DNA from: Planctomycetes bacterium RIFCSPHIGHO2_12_FULL_52_36
GTDB lineage: Bacteria; Planctomycetota; Brocadiia; Brocadiales; Bathyanammoxibiaceae
Assembly: GCA_001828545.1 (NCBI GenBank)
Contig: MHYW01000032.1
Location: 1-8,689, forward strand
Reading direction: 5' to 3'
DNA: 8,689 nucleotides
The notes beneath the pieces were generated by a model. It saw only the letters and a program-made list of their open reading frames with translations. It was not told the DNA's origin and made no database searches. Every line of letters begins with the position of its first letter. The first letter of the stretch is position 1. Positions 5,390 to 8,689 of this stretch are shown here, one piece after another. A program made the position numbers and the translations under genes.

Positions 5390-6526
5390 TGCCCCTCCTG
5401 CCTCCAGTCTGCTGGCCATGGCCCCTCTTACCCTCTCCACGGCAATCTCCATGGCGGCATCCCTTGGTTTCATCCCCTTGTACCTGCCATACTCCAGCAC
5501 TAGCCTGGTATTCCTCTTGACCCTTCGTTCAACAATATCAAACATGCCTCTGGAACTGTAACCCATGTACTCAGCGTATGAGGATATTACCCCACCCGCA
5601 TTGGCCACGAAGTCCGGCACGACCAGGATGCCCTTCTTGTGGAGGACCTCTTCTATATCCGGAGACATGGGTATATTGGAACCTTCCACTACTACCCTGG
5701 CCTTCACCCTGTCCACATTCAAAGGGGTGATTACGTCAGAAAGGGCGGCGGGGATGAGGACGTCTACCTCCAATTCAAAGAGCTCTGCGGTCGTAAGGAC
5801 TTTACCGGGTCTATAATTTATCACGCTCCCCGTCTCCTCTTTTAATTTGATGAGGGACTCCACTTCTAGGCCCTTCTCATTATAAATGGTACCCTTTCTA
5901 TCCGAGACCGCCACCACCCTTGCCCCCAGTTCTGAGAGGTGGTTGGCCACAAAGGTCCCCACGTTGCCAAAGCCCTCAATGGCCACCGTAACATCCTTTA
6001 TGTTCAACCCAAGGAAGGTAACTGCCTCATCAGCCGAATGGGCCACACCGAGTCCGGTGGAACCTAACTCGTGGGGGATACCGCACTCCTGTCTGGGGTT
6101 GACGCACATATCGGCAGGTTTGCCCGTGCAGGACTTAGGGGAGCCATTGGCCTCTACGTACCAGCGCATCTCCTCCTGACCGGTACCTGCATCAGGCCCA
6201 GCGATATAAAGGGAAGGCGAGAGGGGCCTGATAGCCCTGGCGAAGGCCTGGATGAGGGACTTCTTGGCCTCAATGCTCAACCCGTGTACCTCCGCCACTA
6301 TACCTGACTTGGCCCCACCAAAGGGTATCTCTGCCAGGGCATTCTTCCAGGTCATGGTACGGGCCAGACGGTAGACCTCCTCAGCAGTCACGCCGAAGGT
6401 CATCCTTATCCCACCCTTTCCAGGGCCGAGGGCGGTGTTGTCAATGACCAAGAACCCATGCATCCCCACTCCTGGGTCATAGACCTCAAGCACCTTCTCT
6501 GGCCCGAACTCGTCCCTCTTTATCAT
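5381..6526 (-). CDS. Glu/Leu/Phe/Val-family amino-acid dehydrogenase, probably glutamate dehydrogenase
   Basis: Reversible oxidative deamination of an amino acid, most likely glutamate to 2-oxoglutarate and ammonia, using NAD(P); cytoplasmic. The 381 residues have the family's two domains. Substrate side: GPGKGGIRM (Lys37), MTWKNALAEIPFGGAKSGI (Lys61 and catalytic Lys73) and GPDAGTGQEEMRWY (Asp112). Coenzyme side: Rossmann loop EGFGNVG (184-190) and the strand end VVAVSDRKG, where Asp209 suggests NAD rather than NADP. NAGGVISSYAEY (309-320) has the conserved Ser region. The glycine usually after the catalytic Lys is Ser74 here, so another amino-acid substrate cannot be excluded. Start: ATG at 6526-6524 with GAGGG 7 bases upstream; a TTG seven codons earlier would add MSSEGCI but has no better ribosome site. 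The C-terminal GAS-A and stop come from a dispersed repeat. Confidence 0.88.
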   Translation of the reverse strand: MIKRDEFGPEKVLEVYDPGVGMHGFLVIDNTALGPGKGGIRMTFGVTAEEVYRLARTMTWKNALAEIPFGGAKSGIVAEVHGLSIEAKKSLIQAFARAIRPLSPSLYIAGPDAGTGQEEMRWYVEANGSPKSCTGKPADMCVNPRQECGIPHELGSTGLGVAHSADEAVTFLGLNIKDVTVAIEGFGNVGTFVANHLSELGARVVAVSDRKGTIYNEKGLEVESLIKLKEETGSVINYRPGKVLTTAELFELEVDVLIPAALSDVITPLNVDRVKARVVVEGSNIPMSPDIEEVLHKKGILVVPDFVANAGGVISSYAEYMGYSSRGMFDIVERRVKRNTRLVLEYGRYKGMKPRDAAMEIAVERVRGAMASRLEAGGASA

Positions 6527-6593
6527 GATGCAACCCTCACTGCTCAAAGCCAGGTGCCAGGGGCTAGGGACCAGAGATTAGGAGAAAGTATAA

Positions 6594-6652
6594 CGCAGGC
6601 TAAAGCCTGCGGCTACCCCCTAACCCCTGTCCCCTAACCCCTAGCCCCTAAA
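6594..6652. repeat. GCAGGCTAAAGCCTGC hairpin and CCCTAA-type string between DUF547 and dehydrogenase genes
   Basis: CGCAGGC (6594-6600) and GCCTGCG (6605-6611) form a 7-bp stem with a 4-base loop. It is followed on the + strand by CCCCCTAACCCC-type units up to about 6650. On the - strand the order after the DUF547 stop is: G-runs able to form a quadruplex, then the hairpin, then TTATACTTTC. This could weaken or stop transcription out of the DUF547 gene before the dehydrogenase, but it lacks a real U-run. The hairpin sequence looks like a dispersed repeat known to me from other genomes. The rest of the 136-bp gap (6527-6593) holds only a further degenerate G-rich string. Confidence 0.5.
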
Positions 6653-6662
6653 AATGAAGGAG

Positions 6663-7871
6663 TCACTCCCCCGCATTCACCCCCCAGTCGTACTCCATAA
6701 ACTTAACCTCTTTTTCCCCATCCGCTAGAGACTTGGATACGTTTGGTGGGAGGGAACTGCCTGCCTTGTTTAGGAAGTCCAGTAAGGTACCCCTCTTTGC
6801 CAGGGGTTCAAGCACGGGGGAGAGGAGTACCCCCGCCTCCGTGGCGTAGAGGTTAGCGGGCTGACTCAGAAAAGACTTAAGGTCCTCTTCCAGTTGTCTC
6901 TCCAGGAGTCTGCCGCAGTAGGCCTCCTTGCGAAGAGATGGTGAACTCTTGGTGCCAGGCACGAGGGCAAAAAGCACCCTGGGTTCTTTGAAATCCCCAC
7001 CCAGGAGGTAATCTCTCAGTTCATCAAGGGGGAGGGACTTCCCTCCGGCCTTGAGCTTTTCCTTGTCAAAGAGGCCCTTTATCTCTTTCACACTCTTGAC
7101 GGGGTACTTCTCGGCAACACGCCTAAGTACGGTGGCGTTATACACGTTTATCCAGAAGGCAATCTGTTCCTCCCTGGGAAGGTCCGCCAGCTCTAGTTTA
7201 TGCAGTTTTGAGGCCTTTGTAAGAAATTCTTCAAGATGGATATCCTTCTTGAGGGCTGAGTATTTTATCCCCTTAGCCGTTACACAACTGGCGAGGGCCA
7301 CATCAAGGTCTGAATGATCAAAATGTTGAGGGGAGAGTTCCTTGTGTTTGTGGTCGTACTTCCACTCCTGGATGTGGCTGACTCCCTGGGCGTCTATGGC
7401 CCTTAGCGAGAGCTGCCACAGTTTGTCCTGGGTCCTTAACCCCCTACCCCTGATTTCTTCCACCTGGACGCCCTTACCTTCTATCTTGGCCAGGGCCAGG
7501 TTTATGGCCGGACCTATAACATAGTTGTCAAGAGGAAAGGAATAATACTTAGTTGCCTCGTTCATGGGCTTGAGGTCCCACTTCTCCCTCCCGTAACGCC
7601 AGCCAAGCTCCTTGACCTTTGTCCTTTTAATAAACGTGAAGGCAATATCCCATACGTCCCGTTCCGCGTGCCTGGTATTTCCTACTATCTCAGTAATCCC
7701 TTCGTCTTCTGCCTCATCTATGACGTAGTCAATGACCTTCCTGACAGGTATGGTCTTCAACCCGGAATGGATATGGATAAAGATTTCCTTCTCTGTCGCC
7801 TCCTGGGCAGGGACCTCCTGGAGGAAAAACCAGGGCATAAAAAGCCAAACGACTGGCAACAGGATTCGCAT
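6663..7871 (-). CDS. Exported DUF547-domain protein
   Basis: Function unknown; probably periplasmic or extracellular. The 402-residue protein begins MRILLPVVWLFMPWFFL, a hydrophobic signal peptide with a likely cleavage after VPA at residue 22. Residues about 30-200 form an unrecognised N-terminal part. The segment from about 203 to 355 carries DUF547 features: LPREEQIAFWINVYNATVLRRV (231-252), KSLPLDELRDYLL (278-290), and PRVLFALVPGTKSSPSLRKEAY (297-318). Many DUF547 proteins, as I recall, have a Cys-Pro near the SSP position (309-311); this one does not, so any activity depending on it may be lost. The only cysteines are in SCVTAK and AYCG. Start: ATG at 7871-7869, with AAGGAG 6 bases upstream on the - strand; the in-frame TTG ten codons earlier would put charged residues ahead of the signal peptide and is less likely. 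Gaps on both sides (136 and 123 bp) make independent transcription possible. Confidence 0.8.
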   Translation of the reverse strand: MRILLPVVWLFMPWFFLQEVPAQEATEKEIFIHIHSGLKTIPVRKVIDYVIDEAEDEGITEIVGNTRHAERDVWDIAFTFIKRTKVKELGWRYGREKWDLKPMNEATKYYSFPLDNYVIGPAINLALAKIEGKGVQVEEIRGRGLRTQDKLWQLSLRAIDAQGVSHIQEWKYDHKHKELSPQHFDHSDLDVALASCVTAKGIKYSALKKDIHLEEFLTKASKLHKLELADLPREEQIAFWINVYNATVLRRVAEKYPVKSVKEIKGLFDKEKLKAGGKSLPLDELRDYLLGGDFKEPRVLFALVPGTKSSPSLRKEAYCGRLLERQLEEDLKSFLSQPANLYATEAGVLLSPVLEPLAKRGTLLDFLNKAGSSLPPNVSKSLADGEKEVKFMEYDWGVNAGE

Positions 7872-7936
7872 AGAGGGCTCCTTTTTAGATTTAAGACCCA
7901 AGATAGTATGTGTTATTTGTATATTTTAAGTAACGC

Positions 7937-7942
7937 ATTATA
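7937..7942 (-). promoter_or_regulatory. Possible -10 box upstream of the DUF547 gene
   Basis: A perfect TATAAT on the - strand, 65 bp upstream of the DUF547 start codon, in an AT-rich leader. No acceptable -35 hexamer lies 16-18 bases further upstream (TCCTGA at 17), so the promoter call rests on the -10 alone. A weak TAGCAA/TTGCTA hairpin (7975-7990) lies between this box and the RNase HI stop codon. Confidence 0.3.
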
Positions 7943-7994
7943 CGGGGAAGTTCCTCAAATCAGGAGCGGGGGATTAGCAAAGCCTTGCTACCCT

Positions 7995-8585
7995 CTACTC
8001 CCTAGCCCCTATTCCCTTTCTGGCATCTATAGCCATATTGGCCAGGGCATCGGCCCTGGAGTTCCGCTCCCTGGGGATGTGGGCTATCTTCCAGTGAGTC
8101 AGACTACTTAGCAGCTTCATTGCCTCCATATAGAGGTGTAACAGGGACTGGGACTTTACCCTGTACTTCCCATTAATCTGCCTTACCATGAGTTCACTAT
8201 CCGAAAATATCTCCACCCGCTTAACCCCCCTGGCCAGGGACCTCTTAAGGCCCTCCAGTAAGGCCCTATACTCCGCCACGTTGTTGGTAGTCTCTCCTAT
8301 ATACTGACCCGCCTCCTCTATGACCTTGTCTCTTTTATCCCTCAAGACTACCCCGATGCCAGCCTTCCCCGGGTTCCCACGGGCCGCCCCATCAACGTAA
8401 AGGACAACCTCCTCTGTCGGGGGCCCGTCTGAGGTAGATGCCACATCAGACCCTAACTTCCCCTTCAGGCAGTCCAAAAGACCTCTCAACCTCTCCCCTG
8501 TAATGGAAGGGTCTTTGGCCCTAAGGGTCTCCATGTCCACACTCAGGAAGACCAGTTCCAGTACCTCCAGGTCTGTAGTGCCCAT
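7995..8585 (-). CDS. RNase HI-family protein (reverse-transcriptase-like RNase H fold)
   Basis: Predicted to cut the RNA strand of RNA-DNA hybrids in the cytoplasm, helping remove primers and R-loops. The 196-residue protein has an N-terminal extension (1-58) of unknown role, then an RNase H fold with all four acidic active-site residues: LYVDGAARGNPG (Asp65), TTNNVAEYRALLEGL (Glu105), VEIFSDSELMVRQING (Asp129) and RERNSRADALANMA (Asp179). The TTNN-x-AEY wording is typical of the RVT_3 / archaeal-like RNase HI branch rather than E. coli RnhA, so I do not give a symbol. Start: ATG at 8585-8583, close to the predicted transcription start; no convincing Shine-Dalgarno is visible. The internal Met18 (8534-8532) is an alternative that would shorten the extension. 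It is the first visible gene of the - strand series and has the best promoter in the window. Confidence 0.88.
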   Translation of the reverse strand: MGTTDLEVLELVFLSVDMETLRAKDPSITGERLRGLLDCLKGKLGSDVASTSDGPPTEEVVLYVDGAARGNPGKAGIGVVLRDKRDKVIEEAGQYIGETTNNVAEYRALLEGLKRSLARGVKRVEIFSDSELMVRQINGKYRVKSQSLLHLYMEAMKLLSSLTHWKIAHIPRERNSRADALANMAIDARKGIGARE

Positions 8586-8599
8586 GTCCAGTGGTCTAA

Positions 8600-8628
8600 A
8601 TTATATTTGACAGGAGGGTAACAATCAA
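8600..8628 (-). promoter_or_regulatory. Sigma70-type promoter of the RNase HI-family gene
   Basis: On the - strand TTGATT (8628-8623) and TATAAT (8605-8600) are separated by 17 bases, a near-consensus pair. The expected transcription start is near 8593, so the leader to the ATG at 8585 would be only about 8 bases, effectively leaderless. The G-rich string 8636-8689 begins just upstream of the -35 box. Confidence 0.65.
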
Positions 8629-8635
8629 TTAAAGA

Positions 8636-8689
8636 TTAGGGGGCAGGAACAGGGATCAGGGTCTAGGGGTCAGGGGGCAGGGGTTAGGG
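8636..8689. repeat. Degenerate G-run string (TTAGGG/CAGGG units) at the window edge
   Basis: Purine-rich units of the type TTAGGGGG, CAGGG and CTAGGGG run to the end of the window. The last part (8659-8689) has five G-runs of 3-5 with loops of 4, 3, 2 and 3 bases, a strong quadruplex-forming pattern on the + strand. Similar strings are at 1630-1660, 6545-6580, 6616-6650 and 7990-8015, always between genes. The true extent beyond the window is unknown. Confidence 0.6.

Noticed and set aside
7668..8111. 147-codon open frame on the + strand
   Set aside because: Antisense to the DUF547 and RNase HI genes and across the gap between them; no recognisable motif and poor start context.
3661..8585. 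A co-functional operon or novel multi-gene system on the - strand
   Set aside because: The five genes belong to unrelated families, gaps are 54-136 bp and contain repeats, and at least one internal promoter is possible; no functional link is visible.

Overview
The window holds seven complete protein genes and the tail of an eighth. They are ordinary bacterial metabolic or housekeeping types in a moderately GC-rich genome with unusually many dispersed palindromic repeats. The organism cannot be fixed from sequence alone. The AcsA-type acetyl-CoA synthetase and the chorismate synthase tail look like the versions found in Bacillus and many environmental bacteria. The repeats (G/C-run palindromes, TGTCATTC-bounded hairpins, degenerate CCCTAA strings) resemble those I associate with uncultivated groundwater bacteria such as Planctomycetes/Brocadiales relatives; that placement is a low-confidence guess.

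Layout. On the + strand are the 3' end of chorismate synthase (1-259), a repeat-filled gap (260-773), 5'-methylthioadenosine phosphorylase (774-1631), a second repeat-filled gap, and an AMP-forming acetyl-CoA synthetase (1821-3599). A short gap (3600-3660) follows, where the convergent gene sets meet; I see no convincing terminator in it. On the - strand, in transcription order from the right, are an RNase HI-family protein (8585-7995) with a good sigma70-type promoter, an exported DUF547 protein (7871-6663), a Glu/Leu/Phe/Val dehydrogenase (6526-5381), a SAM-dependent methyltransferase (5326-4652) and a TPR lipoprotein or secreted protein (4569-3661).

How the genes relate. There is no evident single pathway. 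Chorismate synthase closes the shikimate pathway, MtnP begins methionine salvage from methylthioadenosine, acetyl-CoA synthetase activates acetate, and the amino-acid dehydrogenase links amino acids to 2-oxo acids. The - strand gaps of 54-136 bp allow co-transcription but do not prove it.

The most interesting content is the repeats. Two short elements with nearly identical terminal inverted repeats lie in tandem in 269-747. The second is flanked by a perfect 5-bp duplication (TTACA), the footprint of transposition, and sits just upstream of the mtnP ribosome-binding site. Each carries a different palindromic core, and related cores occur in this window without the terminal repeats (1672-1747 and 4591-4661). 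A related palindrome lies in frame inside the acetyl-CoA synthetase gene, and two others supply the stop codons of the methyltransferase and dehydrogenase genes. I found no CRISPR array, tRNA, rRNA, defence system or other clearly new multi-gene system.
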